From NCBI GenBank assembly GCA_025331125.1, contig JAOALB010000034.1, positions 248,001 to 312,000 on the forward strand: a DNA stretch of 64,000 bases, read 5' to 3'. The notes below the pieces were generated by a model, which saw only the letters and a program-made list of their open reading frames with translations, did no database searches and was not told where the DNA came from. This DNA comes from Mycogone perniciosa. Lineage: Eukaryota; Ascomycota; Sordariomycetes; Hypocreales; Hypocreaceae. The translations under genes and the position numbers were made by a program. Shown here one piece after another: positions 41,764 through 55,932 of the stretch (positions within the stretch are counted from its first letter, which is position 1; each line of letters starts with the position of its first letter).

Positions 41764-44700
41764 CTATGTCATGCTCACTATGCTGGTTGACTTATCCTGG
41801 TTGAAATCTTGGGAGAATAGGCGTTGCCACATATCTAACCACTTTTCTTGTTGCGCTGTGGGCAATTTACCGGGCTGTTTAAACGATTTGGTGAGCAATT
41901 CCCGCAATCGCGTTCGGAGCACCTTGATGACCAGCATTGTCTTCCAGTCAGGAACAGCGAAGCGACCACGATTTCCGTCCAAGATGATGACGCCCGAGTA
42001 CATCTAAATACAACAGGAGAAGAGAAGTTAGCCGACTTGAATCAGAAGGTGACTTGAGAGGCAAAAGGGATGGTATGTTATGTCAAATTCAAGGATTGAG
42101 CGACTTACATCACAACGCACGTCGCCACAGAGCAACGCTATGGCGAAAGGGTCAGTAGCGGTCGTCTCGTGTGCACGATAAATCCTATGAAATCGTTAGA
42201 AACAATGTGTAAAAAAGATGCCACTATCAACTTACGACTTCGTTTGCATAATGTTGTAATATGAAAACCACTTAATATCAAGAAGTCCACGGTTGACTGA
42301 AGATGGATGAAGGCTAATGGACTGATTATTTCCAATGTTACGGACACCCTTTGCCCCAGGTGTATCCCTCACGAGTAGCTTTGGGTAGAAGCTCCATGCA
42401 ATGACAGAAGCCGATACCACATCGTTGTCACTGTTGATGTTTGCACGTTGAGGGACATCGATGAAATGTTGTTGACGACGGCCACGACCGCCTGAAGTGA
42501 ATCGAAGCCGGAACAGTGACCGGCGTTCCTCCTGTGTTAGCGAGAGAAACCCCGAATCTGCCAATGCGACCAGCAATTGACCTTTAAGGTCTTCTATGTT
42601 GGAGAGTGTTTGCTGGCTCAGGAAATTCTTCCGACAAAATTGAAACTCCTTTGCAACCCCACTGTTGGACTGACATACCCGTTTCCAGGCCAAATAGGCG
42701 TTGTATATGGTGAGGAGATCTGAATCAGCGCGGCGAAAAGCAGCCCTCGCATTATCTGCCTGCGTTCGTTGCCCAAATGGTGCAGAGAATGGTGATTTGG
42801 ATGACAAGATGGCTGCTACCGTGATGGCCATATCCAAACATTTGAAAACGGATCCAAATAAAATGAGTTTCCCTAGGAAGACATCCAGTGGTAATCTTGC
42901 CAACTGGTGGCCAAGAGGTGTAAGATCCTCGGCCGCCGTAAGGGCGCGAACATCAATGAGGGCATCAACGGCTCTGCGGATGTTTTTTGCCGAAGGCGGG
43001 TCCAAGGCATCTCCCAAAGTCTCCTCGATACCACCAATCTTGCATATTTTGACCCGTATTGCTAGGTCTTGTAATGATAGACGGAGCATCTCTGGCGTCT
43101 GCTGATCACTCATCAGACTATCGTGTCTATACTTCGTGAACATGTGAAAGCAAAGGCCGTTTTGTACACGACCGGCACGTCCTCTTCGTTGTTTCGCATT
43201 TGCTCGGGATATAAACGTGTCAATCAGTCTTGAGAGCTGTTTCTTTTCATCGTACCGCATCTCTCGATGCTTTCCAGTGTCGATCACGCAGGTCACGTCT
43301 GGGATGGTGATACCAGTTTCAGCGATGTTTGTGGCTAGTACAATCTTTCTCATACCCGGTGGTGGTATGAGAAAAGCGGCTTCTTGATCCTCTGTGGCGA
43401 TGGTGGAATGAAGAGGGTAAACAAGCCAGTTCTTGGAGAAACGGGGATCGCCAAGAAGTATGTCGTTAAGTGTTCGGATCTCAGCGATACCGGGCAAAAA
43501 CACCAATACTGCTCTGCTATAAGGCTGCAGAGCCTCCTCTGTGGCAATTCGCACCATAAGCTGAGCAATAAGGTCGAAATCGATTTGGTACTCGTCCATT
43601 TGAGCTAGCACAGTTCGGGTCCTGACCGAATAGCCCACTAAACTGTGTGCAATATCGCTGTTGGTACCATAGCCCTCGTCCTCAATCGGATCATCATCCA
43701 GATCTACCAACCTGTCTGCCTGGGAGCTGCCTGGGACATACCCAGTAAGCTCGATGGCGTCTTCGAGGTAGCGAACTTCCACGGGGAATGTACGCCCTGG
43801 AACATTAAGAATCGGGGCGCCGCCTAAGTATGCTGAGAAGCGCTCAGCATCGACAGTGGCAGACATGAGAACAACCTTCAAGTCTATCCGCCGTTTCAGG
43901 AGACGCTTGAGAACAATGAGAAGGAAGTCGCTGTCAATTGAGCGCTCATGCACTTCATCCAGGACTAAATGAGTCACTTCATGGAGGTCATTGGAGCCTT
44001 CAAGCATTCGCATGACAATTCCAGTCGTCGCATACACAAGCTTTGTCTCCTTTGACGTGTTTGCCTCTAGGCGAATCGAGTAACCAACGAGAGATCTGGG
44101 GGTACCCAAATCTCCCTTATTCTCTCCTAACTCTTCATTTACGCGTCGGGCAAGGGAGATAGCAGAGATCCGACGAGGTTCTGTACAGTATATTTTGCAG
44201 GGTTTCCCTTGTGCGAGTTCGTGTTCCAACAAAAATGCTGGAACTTGTGTGCTCTTTCCACTGTATCATGATCAGCTAGACTCATCACCACTGTGGTTCA
44301 TAGCCCAACATACCAACCAGTTTCACCACAAACAATGACCACCTGATTCTTATCTACGGTGTCTAGAACTTCTGACTTAAAGTTCCACATCGGAAGTTGC
44401 ATGCGATATTGCTGGGGTACCATGTTAGATCTGCCTTGACTGGACAATAGCCTCAGGACCTACTAGCATCGATTGGTACTTCGCAGATCCAGATTTATCT
44501 GCCCATATCTGTTTTAAAGCATCTCCATTGCCCATGATTTGCCTTAATCGATCGTTAGACCCGGCTTCGGCCAAGTCTGACGACTGTTTGGGTCCCCCGC
44601 GACCCCTGAACGCCCCCTGAAGGATGACACCATCCTCAAGCTCTTGATCTTGTCTCTGGCGCACGAGAGATTTGAGATGCTTCACAACGGTGCGATCTTT

Positions 44701-46626
44701 CGCATCAAAATGGCTTTTCTTTGCATCCGCCATCTCGGTCCAAATATCCCGCCATACAGGTGGAAGTCTGAGACTGACCTTTTCTTCTCGTGGATTACTG
44801 CTGAAAACGAAGAAGAGAGCAATTGTAGCTGCATATGCTTCCGACTGCTTTAGGTCTGGCGCGGCAAGGCTATACATAGTGAATCTAAAGTGTGTTGGAT
44901 CGGCGATAACTTCAACTTCAGACGTCGTGGCAGCTTGGGGAAGATCTTGTGGTTTTGTCCACCAGATATCCACGGAATGGCGATTTGCGAATGTAGCCTC
45001 GGACACAACAGTGTAATTGATCTTAACAGAAGGGTCCCTTGGACCATTAGCTTTGAAGTAACTTAGTTGGTGGGGGAAGGGTTGATAATTCAACTTGCCT
45101 TGAGCGACAGGCTTCCTCTAGGACTCGCCTTGGGCTGATGCCTGTCCATTTGCCAAAATCTCGAATCACAAGTTTGACACCATCCGAGGAATTAATGACC
45201 GTTTGCGATTTCCCAGTGGCTGGGTCCACCTCGTTCTGCGGCAAAGAATCGAACAGGCCTGTGATGCCATCCTCGTCATCATAATCATCGTTTTCAGCCA
45301 AGATCTCTGCAGATATTCGCTCTGCCTCGACGTTAATGCAATCGCTTTTGCTATCCAGTACAGTTTCATCTGGTTGTGGGGTTTCCGAGTGGACTTTTGC
45401 ATCCTTCCTGGCGACTGCTATTTGTTTTTCGACAACAACCCGCACCTTTTTCCATTGCTGATCGGCGGTAAATTTGTCAAAAAGGACGTCAGACTCTATC
45501 ATCCTGAGCTTTGCCTCGAGCTTTGCTATCACCAATTCATCATTGGCTTCCTCGAGTTGTTGCCCGCCAACGTTGGTTTTTGCAGGCTGATCTCGACCTA
45601 ACTCCAATAATTTCGCCTTTGCAGCAACGTATTCAGGTATTAATGCTTCGGGCTCGATGTCACTATCATACGTTACAAGTGGCTTCTTGGAAGACGATTG
45701 AGTCTTGCTGGGCCGCTGGCTCGCAATTTCACCCTTCCCTTTGCGACTGTTCTGGACGTCTCCTGGCTTAGGAGTATTGGACCGGGAAGAAACCGGGGTG
45801 TCATTTGGTGTATCTAGAACGTCGATCAGAATGAAATATGAAAAGAAATGGCATCTGGTTGAATTGGAGCCTGACAAGGCATACCTTTGGAGATGACCTT
45901 AGCTCTATTTGCATAAGAGGGGAGTTCTTCGAGAGAGCATTCACGAGCAAGCCATTCTAGAGCTTCCTCCAGACCCCAAATAAAATCCCTCGGCGCTGTT
46001 GATATGCTTGGTGTGATATCCACGATATGCTGCATCACTCCCTGGACGCGTGTCTCGGGAAATGAGGCAGTGGCAAGCACTTGTTGCAGTGTCCACAGGC
46101 GCGCTACTATGTCCTCTTCGGGGGGCATCTTCCCAGGTCCAGTGTTCTCCGACGACAAACTCGAAGCAGAAAAACGACTTTCCGCTTTGATAAGATCAAG
46201 GATATGGTTCATAAATTCTTGGGGTAGCCACTTATGGCTGCCGAGAGACTCTGCCTGGCTCCGGAGCAGGCGACGGTCCGTTTCGAGGCGAGAGCTCTGC
46301 CGTTGGGCATCTCGCTTGATCTTTTGAGAATGCTTCTCCACGAAAAGCTGCAACTCAGATTCCTCCAGCTGCCTTTCGAACTCTTCGGGGCTCAGCGGCG
46401 TTTCGTTGGTTGTTGTACGCTGATGGCTGTGCCCTGGTAACTCGGATGCTGGCGGGGCACTTTGGCTGCCGGATGGAAGGCCATTGCTGGGTTTTTTGGA
46501 ATTGGGTGAGGGTTTTGATTCTATAACATCGTTGGTCTCTGGCCGAGGCTTAGAGGCAATTGAAGTCGTGGCAAAGCCTCGTGCTGGGTTTGCCGCAGGC
46601 TTCTTCTTTTTCTTCGTGCCAGCCAT
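41764..46626 (-). CDS. DHX29-like DExH-box RNA helicase, 1489 aa
   Basis: Homologue of DHX29, which helps 43S complexes scan structured 5' leaders. Model: complement(join(41764..42003,42109..42184,42236..44260,44314..44411,44464..45037,45099..45813,45885..46626)). The start MAGTKKKKKPAANPARGFAT is typical of fungal members. Residues up to about 480 are charged linkers; about 490-640 resemble an RWD/UBA-like region (INYTVVSEATFANRHSVDIW). Helicase motifs: Walker A GETGCGKST (about 706-714, formed across intron 44261-44313), TEPRRISA, LVLDEVHERSIDSD (DEVH, about 811), SAT, and QRRGRAGR. Winged-helix, ratchet and OB-fold regions continue through SYYNIMQTKSIYRAHET to the final exon, VIILDGNRGRFAVPDWKTML. 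Intron 45038-45098 has a GC donor (AG|GCAAGT). The DECH/DEVH core is intact. It converges with PRP24 (250 bp). Confidence 0.9.
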
Positions 46627-47739
46627 GAGTGGTGATGGAGGGCTGGTTTGGAGTTGGTGGGTTAGGTGTTTGGATGTGCAAGGGTTGGAGGTTGAGAAAT
46701 GCTAATGCTGATCAGTTGGATCCACTGACGTAGATGGCAATTAGCCAACCTTCGTTCTTAGGAACATAGAGCCTAATACTTCGTACCTGGCTACTAATAT
46801 TACTAGGTAGTTATGTACGGAGTACTTCGTATATTAATTAAGAGTAGGTGACTCCTAGCCGCCGCTATAACTGTGTGTCGACAGTGTCCGAGAACAGGGT
46901 ATATTCTCAGGAAAGCTAGTAGTGCTGTGTCAGTTCCTCTGTTTTGCCCTCCAACCACGTCAAAGACAATGCCTATCTTTCTGTACTGCTGCTACCTTCG
47001 TACCTGCTATCCGTATGCCTTAGGAGTGCCTTACCTAATAAATTTACCCAGCAGCCCAGGCGACCATTGAAGCCAGTTATCTACTATATTCCAGCAGGTC
47101 CCAACGCGCATTAAAAGTACCTCAGCATAGGTATGGACATGGCCTTTCCAACTCGAGATTCCGCTTGAGTCATCCTTAGAGTCAGACCGAGACTGTAGTA
47201 TCAAATCACTAATAGTACCTGAGTAATAACCTCCACAAAGTAGTAGTACCTAAAAGAGGCAGTGAATTCGGGTAGTATGTAGAAGTACCGGTTGCAGTAG
47301 TACATGATGTGTTTCATTGGCAAGGTATCTCCTAAGCTACGTGATGGCAGAGCTCATGCTAATCATGGCTACTAGGTATTTTCGAAACCTCACAGCCAGG
47401 TGGATTATAGAGATCGAGTTGTGGAATTTTGTTCTTCAGGCGCATATGCGTTGGTGTATAGGTAGTACAAAGTTAGTAAGTACATAAGGTACTGCTAGCA
47501 TAAGTACCTCAGGCGGCGGGCGGTGAACATGATTATTTGTGTGGAGGAGATTTGAGCATTACATGGTGGGGTGAAATCGTCTCCAGCTCTCTGCTGTCCA
47601 GCAAACACACTCGTCTATCAACTTCGGCTCTTGACAACTGTCGTGGTCCGCACGATCTCGCCGCCGCAGTACAGTGCTTGTGGACTCTGGTAGCCCCCGA
47701 TGGTTCCATTACTATTGTATTCTGAATTCACCCATTGAC
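46627..47739. promoter_or_regulatory. divergent promoter region, DHX29 / GCN1
   Basis: An 1.1-kb spacer between two translation-factor genes. It is TAC/GTA-rich from about 46770 to 47500 with TACTTCGTA (46778-46786), TACGGAGTA (46816-46824) and an overlapping TACTTCGTA (46823-46831). No gene seen. Confidence 0.4.
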
Positions 47740-50700
47740 ATGTCTGAACCTGCCGTCAATGGCGGGGGCGCCTCTGGCGGCCTAGATTTGGTTGCCGCAG
47801 CACACGCCCTGGCATCTTCTTCTCCTCTTGTGCGCATCGCTAAATTGCAATTGATCAACGAATCAATAGCCCAAAAATGTACTCGCTCCTCACCTGCTCC
47901 GTTCCGAAATCCAAGATGTTGCTGACATCACGTTGACAGACCTTGAACAGCGCCTCCTTTCCGATCTCCTTCAGATGCTCTTTGGTACCCATGCACTCTA
48001 CCAAGATCGAGAGTCTAGATTGGCCGCCCAAAAATGTTTGGCGACAATTATTGCACGAGGTATTGAATCGGAAACATTGGGGCCGTTCGTCAGGGCTCTG
48101 CGTCAAGAGTCTCGGAAACCTGGCATTGCCACCTCCAGTGCCTTTGTCTTGGTGGAATGGTGCAGCATGCTTATGCAGCATCTAGCTGGATCTTCTCTGT
48201 GGGAAGAGTTTGGGACCGAGATTCTGTTGGCTGACGCGGACGTATTGGAAAAATGCCTGCAAATGTCTGCGAAAAATACTGTGGCTCGCTCTGCTATCAT
48301 TGTCACCAGAAGAGGATTTCGGAAACTCTTCGCGCCTCCCACGTCCCGCGAAAAGAGCTTGTCTGACGCCGTGACAGCCCTTGCTGCCAAGAGTAGTCAG
48401 CCAATGGCAAAGAATTCTATTGTTCTTGGAGTCATTGCTGGCGTTTCTATTCGTCAAGCGAGTCTTAAGCCAGTTTTGGAGACTCTTAAGCCCAGATATT
48501 ACGAATTCTACACACGGGAAATTGTCGGATCTCGTACTCCAGTGCCTAGACATGTCGCTTCTGGGCTGCGCGATTTCTTCTCTGGCTTTACGACCCTCGA
48601 AGAAGTTGAGAATGAGCTGGTACCAACCCTGGAGAAAGCCCTGCTTCGTGCCCCCGAAGTCGTTTTAGACGGTGTTCTCCAGTGTTTGGTTGAGTCGCTG
48701 TCCGACAATCTTGACATCTCAAGAGTACTTGATGGTAGGCTTCTCAAGCCGATTCTCTCAAACATTAAGTCAAGTAACGCTACCATCCGCGGCGGGGCTC
48801 TTATTGCCTTCCGTGCCATTGTTTCTAAGTGTCATGATCTCAAGGCTATAGAGCATGTCATTGACGAAATCTTGAGCCCCCTGAAATCTGGCAAGCTTGC
48901 TTCTGCTGATCACCGAACTCTCCACGCAGAAATGTTGGAGGTAATTTCCTTGTCTAGCGAAAGTGCCGAGAAAGTTGCTGTAGTTCTCGCTACTGTTGCC
49001 GCAAAGGAGGGCAATGAAGCAGCTCTAGCTGCTGAGACATCTACTTTGGCTAGGGCTGTTGCCGTGATGATCAAAAACAGCGTTGAGGTCTCACAACCTG
49101 TGCTAGATATCATACTAAAGGGACTGGCGGACAAAAAACCGGCGGTCCGTAAAGTCTGGCTTGTCCGTGTAGGAAGCGTCTTACATAACATAGAAGGGGT
49201 AGATCCAACTCCTCGACTGACTTCGTGCGCTGAAGCAATTATCTCAAAACTCATCACTAACTTCAACGAAGTTGTCGTTAACCCAGCATCAGCCGCCCAG
49301 ACAGGCCTTATTGTTGGGGCATACATCCTTACAGCCCTTGCTCCGATCATGCAGCGGCAATTTGCTGGATCAGTCGTCAACACATCTTTGATTAAAGCTT
49401 CCATTCCTAGTCAGGCCTTGGCTGCATCACGTTCTTTTCTATTAAGTTACAAGGTCTACAGCAAGGTCGTCGCGGAAGAGGACTTGCGATGGCTTTGCCT
49501 GGCACTCTCCTCTATGGCCCGGGAGTTGGACGCCAAGACCGACAGAGACGTTATTCTTTCTTGGTCTGAAGCTGTGATCTATTTGATTACGGTTTCCAAT
49601 GTACCCCCGAAAGTGCAGCAGGAAATGGTGAAATCTTTGTCTAATTTGTACGCTTGGAATCCAAGCTTGATGGCTGATATCATTATCCATGGTCTCTGGG
49701 CTCAACTTGCCCAGATCGAGGCTAAAGAGAAGGATTCCAAGATGGAAGCTCAAAATTCGATACGAGTACTGAGGTCAATATGCCTCGAACCAAAGGAGCT
49801 GGAGGCAACCGGGGGTAGTGTTTCCAGGGAGACATTGGAAAAGCAAGCTTGTGCCATGCTGGTGCTTTCTCGTTTGGAACTCATTCCCCGAGCGAACTGG
49901 ATTGAACTGTGTCTTCGAATGGGGATTGACCCTGGCGGCCTTGCTAGGGAGCATGTCGATGATCTGCTCAAGGAGATTAGCCAACGCACATCTCGAGACC
50001 AGAAGGTAGGTCATTATGATTGAACATATTCTCTGGGGACCTTTGAGTTGCTAATATGGTAAATATAGTCTACTGCCATCAAAGAAGCAGCCTACAATGC
50101 CGCAGCAGAACTGGTCTTTGTTGCTCCTGACGCTATTACCCCCCAGTTATTGGAACTCATCAGCAGTGACTTGGACCCTCTACACCTCACCGGAATCGGA
50201 CCGATGGAAACGGCCATTTTTAGGACACCGGAAGGAACCTGTTTCGTTGATGTCCTCGGCAAGAAGGGTCAAGAGAGCGTTCCGAATAAGAACACCAAGG
50301 ATTACGACATCCTAAAATGGGAAGAGGAGTTGAGAAACCAACTTGAGAAAAAGAAAGGTCAACAGAGGAAGCTCACCGCCGAGGAGACGTCTAAAGTTAA
50401 TGCCCAACTAAAGAAGGAGGCAAAAATAAGGGAATCGATCAAAGAGGTTGAAGCCAAGCTGCTGCGTGGCATTGGTATTATCAAGTCCCTCGCGACAGGT
50501 CCACCGACCGATGCTACACTCTGGCTTGGATCTGCTATCACTTCGCTTCTCAATGTCATTGAAGCAGGTGCTAGCCTGATCATAGGCGACCTTGCGTCCA
50601 TGGCCTATATTGTCTGCGCTGAGAAGGTGGCGTCCAGATTGGGCTCCATTCGACCTTTCATTGGAGCAGCAACTTTACGGCTTCGAGATGTATCCTTGTC

Positions 50701-53700
50701 AGCCCCCTACGGTGAGGAACGGCTGGAGGATCTTCCCACAAGGGTGCTATACCGCCTTCGTTTTGCCGGTGAGCAGCGACCATTCGATGCAGCGTCCCTA
50801 ATATATACATTCCCACTCATATTTGCTATCCTGCGGAATGGCGGATTCGGGGCTGTTTCGGACGACCGAGATGCTCAAATTGTGCTCGCGGTAGAGTTCA
50901 TCTCTTTTCATACTGATGTTTGTACGGATGAGTCAGTACCACGAGCAGAGCTTTTATCCGTCCTCATTCATTCCATGTCAAGTTACACTCAGCACTACAA
51001 GCTTGTCAAAGACTGCTTCTCCGATGTTTGTCGATGCGTCGCACCCAATATCAACGACCAGGAGGTCTTGGTTTTGGCAAAGGGAGCGACTGTATCACAC
51101 GCTAGCGTCAGAACCACGGTTTTGCAGTCGATCAGTGCAGAGATTGATATGAGTGAACTCAGCTATTCTGATGAGATATGGCTCGCTTGCCACGACGATG
51201 AGGAGGAAAACCGAGAGCTTGGCAAGGAGATTTGGGAAGAAAGTGGCTTTGAGCTTAATGCTGAGGTCCCTGTACGAATGATACCGTATCTTCAGAGAAA
51301 GGACGCTCAAATTCGCAGGGCAGCGGCACGTTCCCTTTCGGAAGCTGCACGTGTACACGAGGAAACCCTTGATACGGTCATGCCTCAACTGAGGTCGATC
51401 TATCTGGAAATGGCAAAGCCTAGGGTTCAGTTGCTCGACGAGTTTGGAATGCCCAGGAAGATGGATCTGTCTGATCCCTGGGAGGCCAGACATGGCATTG
51501 CCACGGCGTTTAAAGAACTTGGTAGAGCCATACAACCGGAACGAGTCAACTCCCTATTTGATTTCTTGATCGAGTCTGGGCCCCTCGGAGACAAAAATGG
51601 TGCTGTTCGAGCCGAAATGCTGGACGCGGCTATTCGGGCTATCGAGTTTCAAGGAAAGGACATGGTTGATGAATTGATGAAAAAGTTCGAGCGGACTTTG
51701 GAGCAACCTGATAAGAACAGTGATGCAGCTGATAGCGTCAACGAAGCCGTGGTCATTATGTATGGTGCTTTGGCTCGCCATCTGGACTCAGGAGATGAAA
51801 AGATACCCGTCGTGATTGAACGCCTCTTGGGAACTTTGAGTACACCATCGGAGATGGTGCAATACGCCATTGCCGAATGCCTTCCTCCACTTATCAGGGC
51901 CTGTTCGCAAAAAGCATCCGAATATTTTGAGCGACTTATGGACGAGCTGATGAACTCGAAGAAATATGCTACACAACGGGGCGCCGCTTATGGGTTATCT
52001 GGTTTAGTTTTGGGAAGAGGCGTATCTGCACTTCGTGAATTCCGAATCATGCCAAACCTTAAGGGGGCCATGGAGAATAAGAAGGATGCACACCAAAGAG
52101 AAGCTGCATTATTAGCCTTCGAGCTCTTATCGACAATACTAGGTCGACTATTTGAGCCATATGTCATCCAAATCGTACCGCAGCTGTTGAGCGGCTTCGG
52201 TGATGCGAATGCCGATGTTCGGGATGCGTGTCTTGCGACCGCAAAGGCCTGTTTTGGAAAATTGAGCTCGTATGGTGTCAAGAAAATTATGCCGACTCTT
52301 CTGGACGGGCTTGATGATCAGCAGTGGCGCAGCAAGAGGGGTGCTTGTGACCTCCTCGGAGCCATGGCATATCTTGACCCAAATCAGCTTGCAACTAGCT
52401 TACCGGATATCATTCCCCCCTTGACTGGTGTGTTGAATGACAGCCATAAAGAAGTAAGAGCTGCTGCCAACAGAAGTCTGAAACGGTTCGGCGACGTCAT
52501 CAACAACCCCGAAATCAAGAGCTTGGTTGACATCCTCCTCAAGGCTCTCAGTGACCCCACTAAATACACCGATGAAGCTTTGGACTCCTTGATCAAGGTG
52601 CAATTTGTTCACTACCTTGATGCTCCTTCTCTGGCCTTGGTCACTCGCATCTTGCAACGTGGCCTCGGCGACCGCTCTAACACCAAACGCAAAGCGGCTC
52701 AAGTTATTGGCAGCCTGGCTCACTTGACAGAGAAGAAAGACATAATTGCTCATCTACCCATCCTTGTTGCTGGCCTCAAGGTTGCCGCCGTCGATCCCGT
52801 ACCAACGACCCGCGCAACAGCATCAAGGGCACTTGGCTCGTTAGTTGAAAAACTAGGCGAAGATGCTTTGCCTGATCTCATACCCGGGCTGATGCAGACC
52901 CTGAAATCTGATACTGGTGCCGGAGACCGCCTTGGTTCTGCCCAAGCTCTTAGTGAGGTCTTAGCTGGGCTGGGTACAACAAGGCTTGAGGAGACATTGC
53001 CAACAATTCTTCAAAATGTCGAATCTTCTAAATCTGCGGTCCGAGAAGGTTTCATGTCCCTTTTCATTTTCCTTCCGGTGTGCTTTGGCAACAGCTTCTC
53101 CGGCTATCTGGGTCGTATCGTCCCGCCCATTCTCGCTGGATTGGCTGACGATATAGAATCTATTCGCGAGACGGCTCTTCGTGCTGGGCGACTCCTTGTT
53201 AAAAACTTTGCAATTCGCGCTGTTGACCTCCTCTTACCAGAATTAGAGCGCGGACTAGCGGATGATAGCTATAGAATCCGTCTCAGTTCTGTCGAACTTG
53301 TTGGTGATCTCCTCTTCAATCTTACGGGAGTGAAAGCAAATGCCGAACCAGGAGATGAGGATGACGAAACTGCCAAAGAGGCTGGAGCATCTTTGAAAGA
53401 AGTCCTTGGTGAAGAGAAGAGAAACAAGATCCTGTCAGCGCTTTATGTTTGTCGGTGCGATACGGCCGGAGCTGTACGCTCGGCTGCTATTTCTGTGTGG
53501 AAAGTCTTGGTTCACAGTCCTAGAACTCTCAAGGAGCTCGTCCCTACCCTTACACATCTCCTGATTCGGCGCCTTGGAAGCTCCAATATGGAGCATAAAG
53601 TTATTGCTAGTAATGCCCTTGGGGAGCTTATACGGAAGGCTGGGGATGGAGTTCTCGCCAGTCTCTTGCCCACCCTCCAGCAAGGACTAGAAACGTCGAC

Positions 53701-55932
53701 AGATACGGATGCTAAGCAAGGCATTTGTCTCGCCCTCCGCGAACTCATTTCTTCTGCTTCCCCAGAGTCTCTTGAAGACCACGAAAAGACACTTATCTCC
53801 GTTGTACGCACTGCTCTGACCGACTCAGACGATGAAGTTAGAGAGGCCGCTGCGGAGGCATTCGATTCTCTTCAACAGATCTTCGGCAAGCGAGCTGTTG
53901 ATCAAGTTCTTCCATTCTTGCTTAACCTCCTTCGCTCTGAAAACGAAGCCGACAATGCTCTGTCAGCCCTTCTGACACTCTTGACCGAAACCACGCGGTC
54001 CAACATCATCCTGCCCAATCTTATCCCAACGTTGACGACTCCACCAATCTCAGCGTTCGACGCAAAGGCCTTGGCATCTTTATCCAAGGTTGCCGGAGCC
54101 GCCATGAACCGTCGTCTGCCAAATATCATTAACTCACTACTGGATAATGAAATCAACTGCGAGGAGGACGACCTTCGGGAAGAGCTAGCGACATCATTTG
54201 ATACCGTCATCCAGTCAATTGACGAGTACGATGGCCTTAATACTGTCATGAATGTCCTTCTCGGCCTCCTTAAACATGAAGACCACCGGCGAAGGGCTAC
54301 CACGGCCCGCCATATGGGCAACTTTTTTTCTTCTTCGGCAGTGGACTACTCTCGATACAACCAGGACATTATTCGATCCTTGCTCAATTCGCTCGACGAT
54401 GGCGACATGGATGTTGTGAAGACAGCTTGGAGCGCGCTTAATGAGTTCACCAAGAAGCTCAGGAAAGAGGAAATGGAATCCCTCGTGGTGTCAACAAGAC
54501 AAACTCTCCAGCGCGTCGGGGTAGTAGGTGCAAACCTACGAGGTTTCGAGCTTCCCAAGGGAATCAATGCAATCCTCCCAATCTTTTTGCAAGGTCTTAT
54601 GAATGGATCTGCCGAGCAAAGAGTACAAGCAGCACTTGGTATATCCGATATTGTCGACAGAACAAGCGAGGCATCTTTGAAACCATTCGTCACCCAAATT
54701 ACAGGGCCTCTCATTCGCGTAGTGTCTGAGCGTGCCACTGAGGTCAAGTCTGCCATTCTTCTCACTCTCAGCAACTTACTGGAGAAGATGCCCACAGCGT
54801 TGAAACCCTTCTTGCCTCAACTACAACGTACATTTGCCAAATCACTGGCCGACACATCCAGTGAAGTTTTGAGAACCAGAGCTGCAAAGGCCTTGGGAAC
54901 TTTGATCAAATATACGCCTCGAATCGACCCCCTCATTGCTGAACTAGTCACTGGGTCAAAGACGGCCGATCCAGGTGTGAAGACAGCTATGTTGAAGGCA
55001 TTGTACGAAGTCATCAGCAGGGCTGGCGCAAACATGGGTGAGGCGTCACGGTCCGCTGTGCTATCCTTGATTGACATGGATACGGATGAAAGAGACGAGA
55101 CAATGACAGTCACAAACGCTAAACTTCTTGGGGCACTGATCAAGAACGTTCCCAATGATGCTGCAACAAGCTTGCTGAAGAACAGAGTCATCACGTCTCA
55201 ATTCAGCAATTCATCTGTTCTTGCTCTTAACTCGGTACTGGTTGAGTCACCTGAAACATTATTGCAGAGCGGTGTAATGGATGAATTGCCAGGCCTGTTG
55301 TGCCTGGGAATGACAGACAAAAATGTGAGTCTTGTCATGCTATTTACACACATATTCCCTGCTAACTTTCTTCCCCCACGCAGATATACATAGCGGACAA
55401 TTTTATTCTCGCAACAGGCAAGCTCTTGCTTTCATCTCCGCCGAAAGCGTTTGACAGCGTGAAGAGGATGTTCGATACGTTGGCCACAATCATCCAGCCA
55501 GGAAGCCCAACAGACTCTCGACGGCTAGCTTTGGTTATCGTCAGAACCTTGAGCCGGACAAATATGGATATGGTACGGCCACACGTACCACTCCTAGCCC
55601 CGCAAATCTTTGCGAGCGTTAGGGATCCAGTCATCCCTGTCAAGCTGTCTGCCGAGGCTGCGTTTATTGAGCTCTTCAACGTGGCAGACGAAGAAAATCG
55701 GATATTTGAAAAGTATATTGCAGGTTCAGGAGGCGATCTACCGCCCACCACCAAAAGGAGCATGAGTGACTACTTTAAACGTGTCGCCATGAGGCTAGGG
55801 ATGCAGGCCAGAGAGAGGAGAGAGGCAGAGGGAGGTCAGGGAGGGTTGGGGTTATCCAATGACCAAGTGGAGGATGAGCGAGAGATTTGGAGTGTGGGGA
55901 AGGTTGAGATTGATGGGGAGACCTTCTCATAA
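47740..55932 (+). CDS. GCN1: GCN1, activator of eIF2-alpha kinase Gcn2, 2669 aa
   Basis: A ribosome-bound HEAT-repeat giant that passes the uncharged-tRNA signal to Gcn2 in amino-acid starvation. Model: join(47740..47878,47940..50005,50069..55324,55384..55932). The start MSEPAVNGGG is the ATG at 47740; intron 47879-47939 joins IAQK|YLEQRLLS; intron 50006-50068 joins SRDQK|STAIKEAAYN; intron 55325-55383 joins MTDKN|IYIADNFILA. HEAT repeats run throughout (for example REGFMSLFIFLPVCFGNSFS, IRETALRAGRLLVKNFAIRA). The central part (about residues 1350-1750) has the eEF3-like segment, with KKIMPTLLDGLDDQQWRSKR and GACDLLGAMAYLDPNQLATS. Later blocks include LLRSENEADNALSALL, the area that binds the Gcn2 RWD domain in yeast. 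The length is almost equal to yeast Gcn1 (2672 aa). Confidence 0.97.
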
